DNA of 64,000 bases, taken from contig NZ_CP015207.1 of the NCBI RefSeq assembly GCF_002101375.1, positions 3,289,766-3,353,765 on the forward strand, read 5' to 3'. Position 1 is the stretch's first letter. Every line of letters begins with the position of its first letter. Position numbers and translations under genes: made by a program. The DNA is from Sporosarcina ureae (GTDB lineage Bacteria > Bacillota > Bacilli > Bacillales_A > Planococcaceae). Positions 27,903 through 35,532 of this stretch are shown one piece after another. The notes beneath the pieces are model-generated. The model made no database searches and was not told the DNA's origin. It was given only the letters and a program-made list of their open reading frames with translations.

Positions 27903-28565
27903 TTGCTTATCCGTTCATTCCTTACCGAAAAGTGGCGTACATTGATCATTCCTATTGCAGCATTCGCTGTACTATCCACCGTTTTGTTCTTTCCCCCAAG
28001 ACCGGAACAACTTTCCGAAGAACGTGGACAATCCCTATTTGAACCAATTGAATCTATTGAAATCGCTGAACAAAATAAAGAACTGGAAGCACCTGTTGAA
28101 TTAGTCGCTGAAGCGGTCTCTGTTACTATTCTCGTAGACGTTAAAGGCGCTGTGAAACATCCTGGACTGTATTCGATGCAAGATGGCGATCGCTTGCTTG
28201 ATGCGGTCGACAAAGCAGGAGGCTACACAGAGGCCGCTGATACCAGGCTATTGAATCACGCTCAAAGACTGCAAGATGAATCTGTCGTCTATGTACCGAT
28301 CGCTGGAGAAGAGCCTCCCGTATACGAGCAGCCGGCTACAGCGTCATCTTCATCAACGGACAGTTCCACTTCAAAAGTCAATATCAATACTGCGAATGAA
28401 AGTGATTTTCAGACGCTTCCTGGCATTGGCCCGGCAAAAGCTATGGCGATTGTCCAATACCGTGAAGAGCATGGACCTTTTTCGCAATTGGATGGAATAA
28501 AGAATGTGTCAGGTATTGGTGACAAAACATTTGAAAAATTAGAACCAAATATTATTCTTAATTGA
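27903..28565 (+). CDS. comEA: competence DNA receptor ComEA
   Basis: ComEA is the membrane-anchored DNA receptor for transformation. The 220 residues hold one N-terminal membrane segment (residues 12-28), an SLBB domain (VSVTILVDVKGAVKHPGLYSM to DESVVYVPIAGE), a Ser/Thr linker and a C-terminal double helix-hairpin-helix (KVNINTANESDFQTLPGIGP and IKNVSGIGDKTFEKL). The start is a TTG at 27903, close behind AAAGGA (gap 3 bases), a little tight. In B. subtilis comER lies divergently upstream; it is absent here. Confidence 0.9.
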   Translation: MLIRSFLTEKWRTLIIPIAAFAVLSTVLFFPPRPEQLSEERGQSLFEPIESIEIAEQNKELEAPVELVAEAVSVTILVDVKGAVKHPGLYSMQDGDRLLDAVDKAGGYTEAADTRLLNHAQRLQDESVVYVPIAGEEPPVYEQPATASSSSTDSSTSKVNINTANESDFQTLPGIGPAKAMAIVQYREEHGPFSQLDGIKNVSGIGDKTFEKLEPNIILN

Positions 28566-28578
28566 TGGAGGCAACCGT

Positions 28579-29142
28579 ATGGAGCGAATTACTTGGGATC
28601 AGTTCTTCATGGCGCAAAGTCATTTGCTGGCGATGCGCAGTACATGCACACGACTCTCGGTAGGTTCCATTTTAGTACGCGATCAACGCATTATTGCTGG
28701 CGGCTACAATGGTTCGATATCGGGCGGAGACCATTGTATTGAACACGACTGTTATGTCGTGGATAATCATTGTGTTCGAACGATACACTCGGAAATGAAC
28801 GCATTATTGCAATGTGCTAAATATGGCATACCGGTTGCAAAAGCGACCATATATGTCACTCACTTCCCGTGTTTACAGTGTAGTAAAGCATTGATTCAGG
28901 CGGGGATTGAACGCGTTAAATATGCGGAAGATTATCGGAACAGCGAGTATGCACTCGAGCTATTTGCTCAAGCAGGTGTAGAGATTGAAAAAGTGCCCTT
29001 TGATGAGCGTTCGATTGACTTCGCTAGTGAAGAGAAATTTTCATTATTCAACGAGATGTTGACTAAAATGCAAGAACTTGGCGCTGAACCTGAAGAACTG
29101 GATGCCCTTTTGCAAAGGGTGAATCATTTATTTGGCAATTAA
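28579..29142 (+). CDS. comEB: ComE operon protein 2, dCMP deaminase-like
   Basis: A zinc-dependent cytidine/deoxycytidylate deaminase of 187 residues. Zinc ligands and the catalytic Glu are in TIHSEMNALLQC and HFPCLQCSKALIQAG. The activity is dispensable for transformation in B. subtilis and probably serves dTMP supply. The N-terminal two thirds form the domain; the C-terminal 50 residues are a helical extension. GGAGGC precedes ATG 28579. Confidence 0.92.
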   Translation: MERITWDQFFMAQSHLLAMRSTCTRLSVGSILVRDQRIIAGGYNGSISGGDHCIEHDCYVVDNHCVRTIHSEMNALLQCAKYGIPVAKATIYVTHFPCLQCSKALIQAGIERVKYAEDYRNSEYALELFAQAGVEIEKVPFDERSIDFASEEKFSLFNEMLTKMQELGAEPEELDALLQRVNHLFGN

Positions 29143-29159
29143 TCCAATCGATACGTTGG

Positions 29160-31421
29160 ATGTATATAGCGATTCCTGTTGCGATTTCTGCGTTTTCAGC
29201 TGAGCTTTCAGGATCGCTTTTATTTTTGAATGCATTATTCCTCATACCGTTCTACTTTTTACGCAAAGATTATTTACACCTCCTTCTTTGCACACTTCTT
29301 GCAAGTCTCTCTTTTTTCTATTTCTCGAGTCAATCCACAACTCTTCCTGACGCTTCGGTCGTGACATTTCATTGGAAAGATCAAGTGAAAATCGATGGTG
29401 CTAAAGTGAAGGGTTTCGCTACACTGACTGATGGCACAATCGTCTATATGATGTATTCATTTCCTTCTGAAGTGCAAAAGAGTCAATTTCAATCTGCACG
29501 ATTAGCGACCTATCAGTTCACGGCTGAAGTAGAGCCAAAAGAATTGGAACCGGCAGCTCATGATTATTCGTTCGATATGGCACGCTATTTACGAATGAAT
29601 GGCGCGGCGGGAGTTCTAGAAGCCACTCGTATCACCTCGAGCGTACCACTCGCCACAATTCGTTCACGACTCTCTCACTACCGCTCTACAATCAAACAAC
29701 ATATTCACGACCAATTTCCACCCTCACTTGTTACAGAAGCTGAAGCGTTATTGATTGGTGACCGTTCGGGGATGGATCGTATCTTGCAGAAAGAGTATCA
29801 GACGCTTGGTATTACGCATCTCTTTGCGATATCTGGGCTGCATGTCGGTTTATTAACGTTTTTCTTTCGAGCTATTTTGCTACGTATCGGTTTCCGCAAA
29901 GAATGGGTGACCTACGGATTACTCATGTTTTTACCAGTCTACGCATGTATTGCAGGAGGAGCACCGTCTGTCTGGCGTGCGGTGACGGTGACAATGATTG
30001 TATTGCTTGCTGTTTCAGGAAATTTTAAATTGCGCCTTGATGATGCGCTTGCTATAAGTGCATTATTTTTTATCGTTATGCAACCCCATATCGTATTCCA
30101 ACCTGGATTTCAGCTATCTTATTTAGCTGCGTTCTCTTTATTGTATTCGTCAGCTATTCTTAGCCAAGCGAAAAACGGATTGATTGTTTCGTTTCTTGTC
30201 ACCGTCATCACGCAAGTCGCGCTTTATCCTATTTTGCTATATCACTTCTACGAGTTGTCGATTTCTTCTTTTATTGCGAATTTGTTCTATGTTCCGTTGT
30301 ATTCTATATTTATTTTGCCTGCTAATTTACTGTTGCTGATTTGTACGTACGTAGCACCACCATTGGAAACTTTCCTATTCATTATTTATGAACCCGTGAG
30401 GCAATGGATTGGTAGTATGACGACATGGTTTGCTTCGTTCCCCTACCAAATGTGGACACCCGGACAACCGGATGGGGTTGGGGCAGCGCTTGCCGTCATT
30501 GGTATTCTCATCTTCCTTGTCTGTCTGGAAAGGAAGAAGTTCGTCGTGTTCGGTCTTATTTGCTTACTACTCCCAGCACTCTATCTGGAAATTAAGCCGA
30601 TGCTTCATCGTGATGTGGTCATTTCCTATATAGATGTCGGGCAAGGGGATAGCACGATAATCGAAATGCCTTATCGGAAAGCGGTGTATGTGATAGATAC
30701 AGGTGGAGTGGTCCGCTTTGGCGAAACGGACTGGAAAACACCCAAGCAGCCTTTTGAAATCGGACGAAATATTGTCGTGCCCTACTTAAAAGCAAAAGGG
30801 ATCACGAAAATTGACCGGCTGATCATATCCCATGCCGATTTGGATCATATGGAGGGGGCCGACGAAGTCTTGGAAGAGTTAAAAGTACAGGAAATTCATT
30901 TGTCGCCTGGAAGTGAACAAGAGAATGCAATGGAGGAAATGTTGCCACTGGCAAAAAGACAGAGCATTTCAGTGCAATTAGTCGGAGAAGGCATGAATTG
31001 GAAAATAGGAGACTATCAATTCCAATATGTAGCACCTGAAGAGCGTGTATATGACGGTAATGATAGTTCATTAGTACTTGTGATGAAGGAAAAAGACCTT
31101 CATTTCATCTTTCCAGGAGATCTCGAAAAAGAGGGGGAGCAACGATTTTTAGAAAGATATATTGCCGCTGATTTTCAACGAGTCGTACTAAAAGCCGGCC
31201 ATCATGGAAGTAAGACGTCGAGTACGGAGCCGTTTATTCGTTTTCTTAAGCCGGAGTTTATTATTGTATCAGCAGGGAGGAATAGTCCATACGGGCATCC
31301 GCATGCAGAAGTGACCGACCGTTTCCGTGAACATAGCATTCCGTTTTGGTCAACTGCTGAACAAGGAACTATTGAATTACGTGTGAAAGACGGAGTGTAT
31401 ACTGCCACTTCAAGTCGATAG
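29160..31421 (+). CDS. comEC: DNA internalisation channel ComEC/Rec2
   Basis: ComEC forms the transmembrane channel for single-stranded DNA. Of 753 residues, the N-terminal half has many membrane segments with the Competence domain (HLFAISGLHVGLLTFFFRA, GGAPSVWRAVTV, PGFQLSYLAAFSLL). The C-terminal third is a metallo-beta-lactamase fold (DVGQGDSTIIEMP, ISHADLDHMEGADE, LKAGHHGSKTSST). The first ATG (29160) has no Shine-Dalgarno. AAAGGGTG at 29114-29121 lies ahead of in-frame codons including ATT 29130, so the true start may be upstream or depend on coupling with comEB. Confidence 0.92.
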   Translation: MYIAIPVAISAFSAELSGSLLFLNALFLIPFYFLRKDYLHLLLCTLLASLSFFYFSSQSTTLPDASVVTFHWKDQVKIDGAKVKGFATLTDGTIVYMMYSFPSEVQKSQFQSARLATYQFTAEVEPKELEPAAHDYSFDMARYLRMNGAAGVLEATRITSSVPLATIRSRLSHYRSTIKQHIHDQFPPSLVTEAEALLIGDRSGMDRILQKEYQTLGITHLFAISGLHVGLLTFFFRAILLRIGFRKEWVTYGLLMFLPVYACIAGGAPSVWRAVTVTMIVLLAVSGNFKLRLDDALAISALFFIVMQPHIVFQPGFQLSYLAAFSLLYSSAILSQAKNGLIVSFLVTVITQVALYPILLYHFYELSISSFIANLFYVPLYSIFILPANLLLLICTYVAPPLETFLFIIYEPVRQWIGSMTTWFASFPYQMWTPGQPDGVGAALAVIGILIFLVCLERKKFVVFGLICLLLPALYLEIKPMLHRDVVISYIDVGQGDSTIIEMPYRKAVYVIDTGGVVRFGETDWKTPKQPFEIGRNIVVPYLKAKGITKIDRLIISHADLDHMEGADEVLEELKVQEIHLSPGSEQENAMEEMLPLAKRQSISVQLVGEGMNWKIGDYQFQYVAPEERVYDGNDSSLVLVMKEKDLHFIFPGDLEKEGEQRFLERYIAADFQRVVLKAGHHGSKTSSTEPFIRFLKPEFIIVSAGRNSPYGHPHAEVTDRFREHSIPFWSTAEQGTIELRVKDGVYTATSSR

Positions 31422-31427
31422 AAAAAT

Positions 31428-31470
31428 AAATAGACACATCCGCCAGTTTGGTGGATGTGTCTATTTTATA
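31428..31470. terminator. terminator after comEC (bidirectional with yqzM)
   Basis: AAATAGACACATCC (31428-31441) and GGATGTGTCTATTT (31453-31466), a 14-bp stem with T-rich flanks on both strands between convergent genes. Confidence 0.9.
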
Positions 31471-31480
31471 CAACAGTTGA

Positions 31481-31615
31481 TTAGAGAGCGACGATATCGA
31501 TGATCGTAGCAACAACAAAAATTGCAGAAAAACCGATAAACGCTACTATAAAGCCGATGCCACTGTCAATCGCATCATTACGTTTGGATTGGACATCATG
31601 TTCAAATTCATTCAT
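31481..31615 (-). CDS. yqzM: YqzM family small membrane protein
   Basis: A 44-residue protein on the minus strand starting MNEFEHDVQSKRNDAIDSG followed by one membrane span (IGFIVAFIGFSAIFVVATI). It matches B. subtilis YqzM in length, opening sequence and position between comEC and holA. AGGAGGTG precedes the ATG. Function unknown. Confidence 0.88.
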   Translation of the reverse strand: MNEFEHDVQSKRNDAIDSGIGFIVAFIGFSAIFVVATIIDIVAL

Positions 31616-31786
31616 TGCTACACCTCCTAATTCCATACTAAGTATAGATGAAAGTGAAAGAAAAATCCATTAAAATCGCAGTTTTTAGGAGTTGCAACGT
31701 ATGTTGACACAAATTGTTCATAGAGTAAGTATGTTGTAAGTTACAAGAGCGGAGTTGCTTATAGCAAACTCCACCTCATCTTAGAA
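31616..31786. other. 170-bp gap between two small reverse-strand genes
   Basis: Holds the yqzM ribosome site at its left end and the weak hairpin after the 54-residue gene at its right end (GGAGTTGC and GCAAACTCC, 31752-31774). A TATACT on the minus strand near 31641-31646 lacks a -35. Nothing else is seen. Confidence 0.4.
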
Positions 31787-31951
31787 TTAATAATATTTGT
31801 CCTTTTCTGCTGTCTCCCGATGGTTCGGAGTCATCGGTTCCTGTTTCGGCGCTAAATGTTCGAGTTCTGTTAACTCCAGTGATATTTCCTCTTTCTCTAC
31901 AGGCTTCGAATTTTTATGAGAATTTGTTTTTAGACGCTCAGACTTTTTCAT
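31787..31951 (-). CDS. 54-residue hydrophilic protein, unknown
   Basis: From ATG 31951, behind a strong AAAGGAGG (31966-31959), the minus strand encodes 54 residues: a basic first third (MKKSERLKTNSHKNSK), then an acidic helix (EKEEISLELTELEHL) and a polar tail ending KDKYY. There is no cysteine, tryptophan or membrane segment. I do not recognise the family. CATACTA (31979-31973), identical to a sigma-G -10 box, lies just upstream, but so close that the transcript would start inside the ribosome site, so this is weak. A GC hairpin (GGAGTT/AACTCC, 31752-31774) follows the stop. Confidence 0.55.
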   Translation of the reverse strand: MKKSERLKTNSHKNSKPVEKEEISLELTELEHLAPKQEPMTPNHRETAEKDKYY

Positions 31952-32053
31952 TAAAAAACCTCCTTTACATGCTAGTATGGAGAAAGGATTGATTTTCATG
32001 TATAGTTATCACAGGTTTTTATTAGCAAGCAATCGGTAATTGAGGTGAAAAAA

Positions 32054-33061
32054 GTGATTACAAAAATTTGGAGTCAAATTGAAAAAGGTGATGTGCAACC
32101 AGTTTATCTACTAACAGGCACAGAGCAGCACTTATTGGACGAAACGATTAAGAAATTAATCAAAGCAATCCCAGGTATGACAACTTCTGAAGTGAATCGT
32201 TTTGATTTAGAAGAGATTCCCATCCAAGCCGTACTTGAAGTGGCGAATGAATTTCCATTTTTAGTCGACCATAAATTAATCGTCGCAAAAAACTGTTCAT
32301 TCTTGAAAGCGACGGATCAATCGAAGGAAAAGCAGAACCATCAACTAGAACTATTGGAAAAATGGCTTGAAAATCCATCACCTACTGCTACCGTAGTTTT
32401 CGTGGCACCATATGAAAAATTAGATGCGCGGAAGAAAATTACGAAAAAAATAAAAAAGCATGCAGTTATTGTAGAAGCGGTTGCTTTACAAGGGCAAGAT
32501 GTATCCACGTGGGTTATGCAGCAAGGTAAGGATAAAGGTATTGAATTCGATAAAAAGACAGCTGAATTTCTTATGGAGATGTCTGGAACCGACTTACTGA
32601 CATTGTCGACAGAAGTGGACAAGCTCGCTGGCTACTTAGCGTTTAAAGGTACGGTGGATACGAATACGATTGAGCAATTAGTAGCCAGGACACCTGAGAT
32701 GGATGTATTCCGCCTAACAGATTCATTCGTCAACAATAAACGAGCGGAATCAATCGCGGTCTATCATGATTTATTACGTAATGGTGAAGAGCCAATCATG
32801 CTGGCATCACTCGTTGCGAGTCAAGTACGTTTAATGATTCATGTGACGAATTTACGTAAAAAGGGTTATCAGCAACAACAAATTGCTACAACGCTTCGGA
32901 TCCACCCGTATCGTGTTAAATTGATGATGCAACGTCAGCTACCTCCTTTGCAAGTGTTGCTGAAAGCATTGGATGATTTAGCGACTATTGATCTGCAACT
33001 TAAAACAACGAGTGGTAACCGTCAGCGTAAATTGGAATTATTTTTACTGAATGGATTATAA
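32054..33061 (+). CDS. holA: DNA polymerase III delta subunit
   Basis: HolA opens the sliding clamp as part of the clamp loader. The 335 residues show the weak AAA+ fold typical of delta (VYLLTGTEQHLLDETIKKL, NEFPFLVDHKLIVAKN, VFRLTDSFVNNKRAESI) with no Walker A, as expected. I choose GTG 32054 (MITKIWSQIEKG) because GAGGTG (32042-32047) is 6 bases upstream; GTG 32045 is part of that site. It converges on rpsT. Confidence 0.92.
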   Translation: MITKIWSQIEKGDVQPVYLLTGTEQHLLDETIKKLIKAIPGMTTSEVNRFDLEEIPIQAVLEVANEFPFLVDHKLIVAKNCSFLKATDQSKEKQNHQLELLEKWLENPSPTATVVFVAPYEKLDARKKITKKIKKHAVIVEAVALQGQDVSTWVMQQGKDKGIEFDKKTAEFLMEMSGTDLLTLSTEVDKLAGYLAFKGTVDTNTIEQLVARTPEMDVFRLTDSFVNNKRAESIAVYHDLLRNGEEPIMLASLVASQVRLMIHVTNLRKKGYQQQQIATTLRIHPYRVKLMMQRQLPPLQVLLKALDDLATIDLQLKTTSGNRQRKLELFLLNGL

Positions 33062-33070
33062 GAACACAAA

Positions 33071-33104
33071 AAAAGACTGCCGTCACGAAGAGGCAGTCTT
33101 TTAA
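33071..33104. terminator. bidirectional terminator, holA / rpsT
   Basis: AAAAGACTGCC (33071-33081) and GGCAGTCTTTT (33092-33102) form a stem with A and T flanks usable in both directions. Confidence 0.92.
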
Positions 33105-33111
33105 CATATCA

Positions 33112-33363
33112 TTATTGAGCTTTTTTAGTTAGACGTGATTTTTGACGAGCAGCAGTGTTTCTTGGGATAAGACCTTTACGGGCAGCAGTATCCAATTGTT
33201 TCACAGCATCTCTCAAAAGTTCTTCAGCGTTCTCTTCTTTATTAATAAGAGCCGCATCCGCTTTACGGATTGCAGTACGCATAGAAGCTTTTACGTGAGA
33301 GTTTTGCTCGTTAGCAGCAGCACTTTGCTTCACGCGTTTAATAGCACCTTTAATGTTTGGCAT
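33112..33363 (-). CDS. rpsT: 30S ribosomal protein S20
   Basis: S20 binds 16S rRNA. The 83 residues are basic and alanine-rich with the typical pattern MPNIKGAIKRVKQSAAAN, KASMRTAIRKADAA and the end RKGLIPRNTAARQKSRLTKKAQ. I start at ATG 33363, 6 bases after GGAGGTG; the GTG at 33372 overlaps that site. It is reverse to holA and gpr, as in B. subtilis. Confidence 0.96.
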   Translation of the reverse strand: MPNIKGAIKRVKQSAAANEQNSHVKASMRTAIRKADAALINKEENAEELLRDAVKQLDTAARKGLIPRNTAARQKSRLTKKAQ

Positions 33364-33438
33364 TTCATTCACCTCCAGCTTTCAGGTAAGGCAAGAGTGT
33401 TTCCACAATCATCCGGATATCTCTTTACAACAAGCATA

Positions 33439-33467
33439 ATTTTATCAAAGCTACCGCCAGATTGCAA
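33439..33467 (-). promoter_or_regulatory. rpsT promoter (reverse strand)
   Basis: On the minus strand TTGCAA (33467-33462) and TAAAAT (33444-33439) are 17 bp apart. Just upstream, GTAAAGT/ACTTTAC (33476-33482 and 33489-33495) followed by seven T on the minus strand looks like a terminator insulating this promoter from antisense transcription. Confidence 0.65.
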
Positions 33468-33509
33468 GAAAAAAAGTAAAGTGATTCAACTTTACAGTAA
33501 TCTATTTGA

Positions 33510-33539
33510 GAATAAACGCCGATAAATTGCACAAACTTA
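33510..33539 (+). promoter_or_regulatory. candidate forespore (sigma-F/sigma-G) promoter of gpr
   Basis: GAATA (33510-33514) and GCACAAACTTA (33529-33539), separated by 14 bp, loosely fit a sigma-F/G promoter. gpr is a forespore gene in B. subtilis, which supports the reading. Confidence 0.4.
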
Positions 33540-33557
33540 CTAGTAGAGGTGAAGAAA

Positions 33558-34595
33558 ATGAGCGAAATCAACTATTACCGCACAGATTTAATTGATGAAA
33601 GTGATGAGTTTGTCAGACATCAGACCGAACAAGAAGAAAAAAAATTGAAGGAAATGTCCGGAATATGTGTCGAAGAACAAACAATCGGTCGAATTAAGGC
33701 GACAACTGTAAAAGTGACAGCGGAAGGGGAAGAAGAAATCGGAAAAGCGAAAGGTACATATATTACGCTGACGATTCCGACACTTGCTGTTCACGAAATC
33801 GATGAGCTCCAAGCATTATGTGAACTTGTGGTGGAAAAAATGGACACATTAATTAAAGAAAAGTTACCGGGTGACGTGAAAAAAGTATTGTGTGTCGGTC
33901 TCGGCAACCGAGAGATTACACCAGACGCTGTTGGACCCGCCGTTATGGATTATGTGAAGGAAGTTATACCAGATTATTACGAAGCAGACGAGAGCGGTGT
34001 AATGGTGTATGCACCGGGTGTAACCATTCAGACTGGTTTGGAAACTGCTTCATTCGTTAAAGCGATTGTGGATCAAAGTAAGCCCGATTTATTGCTGGTC
34101 GTCGATGCGCTTGCTGCAAGGAGTAGCGCAAGGCTTTGCCGCACGGTTCAGCTGACGGATACCGGTATTCATCCTGGTTCAGGTGTAGGGAACAGCCGCA
34201 AAGAGTTATCGGAAAAAAGTCTTGGTATCCCTGTGATTGCAATAGGTGTACCAACAGTAGTGGACGGACCTGTATTGGTGGCAGATGCTATCGATACGAT
34301 GTTCGGCTATATTGCAGCCAGAATAGAAGAAGAGAGTATGCCTTCGTCTAAACTTTCAACGGGTCGTTTCCCCCAACGTTCAACAAAAGATGCGGATCGT
34401 ACAGCGCTTGGCCCTATATTTGGTGATTGGTCATCGTGGACGCATGAAGAACGAATCCAATTATTTGAAGAAGTACTGACAAATCAGGAGTTGGCGACAT
34501 TTATTTCTCCAAAAGAAATTGATTCATGGGTGGCAAATTACGCAATTGCATTATCCTCTTCATTAATTACCTGGATTCACAAAGTAAATGCATGA
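33558..34595 (+). CDS. gpr: germination protease Gpr
   Basis: GPR degrades small acid-soluble spore proteins when spores germinate. It is made as a zymogen and self-cleaves near residue 15. The 345 residues show the start NYYRTDLIDES, the conserved VGLGNREITPDAVGP, APGVTIQTGLET and IDALAARSS-like LVVDALAARSSARL. ATG 33558 follows AGAGGTGA by 5 bases; the GTG at 33549 lies inside that site. The order rpsT-gpr-spoIIP-lepA is conserved in Bacillales. Confidence 0.95.
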   Translation: MSEINYYRTDLIDESDEFVRHQTEQEEKKLKEMSGICVEEQTIGRIKATTVKVTAEGEEEIGKAKGTYITLTIPTLAVHEIDELQALCELVVEKMDTLIKEKLPGDVKKVLCVGLGNREITPDAVGPAVMDYVKEVIPDYYEADESGVMVYAPGVTIQTGLETASFVKAIVDQSKPDLLLVVDALAARSSARLCRTVQLTDTGIHPGSGVGNSRKELSEKSLGIPVIAIGVPTVVDGPVLVADAIDTMFGYIAARIEEESMPSSKLSTGRFPQRSTKDADRTALGPIFGDWSSWTHEERIQLFEEVLTNQELATFISPKEIDSWVANYAIALSSSLITWIHKVNA

Positions 34596-34648
34596 ACTAG
34601 TCATTGACCTTTTTTCTTCCGCATAGTGTGGAAGATGGAGGGATTACT

Positions 34649-35449
34649 ATGAAAAAAACTTTGCAAATCTGGATGAGCGTTATTTTTGTATTGTTCATCT
34701 TTCCTGTTGTATTGCAGTACATTCCCAAACAGCCAACCATTTCCACTGCCCTCTCGTTAAAGGAACCGAGCACAATTGTCTACGCATCCAATGTGTTGGA
34801 AGAAGATATTCGACCGAAGACAGAAGGAAATGTGTTGATTTATTCGACTCACTCACATGAAGCGTATGAACCTATTACGCAAGCGGCGAATGGAAAAGTG
34901 GCGGTATCTCATCATTCTGAGAATATTTTAAAAGTGGGCGAGAGGCTAAAAGAGAATTTAATTTCACATGGCCTTGCAGCAGAACAGCTCGATATCGATA
35001 TTGTGAAAATCATGCAACAAAAGAAGATACCGTATCATCGCTCTTATGCTGCGATTAGACCCTATGTGGAAAAGAAGGTTAACGAGCAATCTTATGACTT
35101 AGTCATCGACATGCATAGAGATTCGCTAGGGCCTTCAAAAACGACGATAACACACGCCGGTCAACGCTATGCAAAAGTGGCATTTGTAATTGGAAGAGAC
35201 CACCCCTATTACGAACGGAACCTGGCCAAAGCGAAGCAATTGAAAAATGAGATGGAAAAATTAGTGCCTGGCATTACACGGGAGGTCATTATTAAAGGTG
35301 GACGTGGTGTCGATGGTAAATACAATCAAGATCTAAATACAAGCATCATTTTACTCGAAATGGGTGGTGTGGGTAATACAGAAATGGAGATCAACCAAAC
35401 GATCTCTGTTATTGGTGAATCTGTTTCCGCTATGATGATTGTGCAATAA
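34649..35449 (+). CDS. spoIIP: stage II sporulation protein P
   Basis: SpoIIP is the membrane-anchored amidase/endopeptidase of the SpoIID-P-M engulfment machine. From ATG 34649 (SD GGAGGGAT) there are 266 residues: one membrane segment near residues 5-24, a short linker, then the SpoIIP catalytic domain with zinc-site motifs YSTHSHEAYEP and VIDMHRDSLG and the later ILLEMGGVGNT. At 266 residues it is much shorter than the about 400 of B. subtilis SpoIIP; the linker is reduced while the catalytic domain is complete. Confidence 0.92.
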   Translation: MKKTLQIWMSVIFVLFIFPVVLQYIPKQPTISTALSLKEPSTIVYASNVLEEDIRPKTEGNVLIYSTHSHEAYEPITQAANGKVAVSHHSENILKVGERLKENLISHGLAAEQLDIDIVKIMQQKKIPYHRSYAAIRPYVEKKVNEQSYDLVIDMHRDSLGPSKTTITHAGQRYAKVAFVIGRDHPYYERNLAKAKQLKNEMEKLVPGITREVIIKGGRGVDGKYNQDLNTSIILLEMGGVGNTEMEINQTISVIGESVSAMMIVQ

Positions 35450-35460
35450 TCTTTCAAATA

Positions 35461-35489
35461 TTGAAGTCTGAACCGTTCACTGCTATAAT
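35461..35489 (+). promoter_or_regulatory. sigma-A promoter of lepA
   Basis: TTGAAG (35461-35466) and TATAAT (35484-35489) with a 17-bp spacer, plus TGC just before the -10. Confidence 0.8.
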
Positions 35490-35532
35490 TCAAGTAGCTT
35501 AAATAGGTACGTACATGTAGGAGTGAACAGTG

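Noticed and set aside
31700..31740. 12-codon frame starting ATGTTGACACAA after AGGAG
   Set aside because: Too short and without hydrophobic or regulatory pattern; TTGACA in it lacks a matching -10.
32000..32041. 13-codon frame before holA with GGAGAAAGGAT
   Set aside because: Very short, ends just before holA and shows no leader-peptide codon bias; likely chance.
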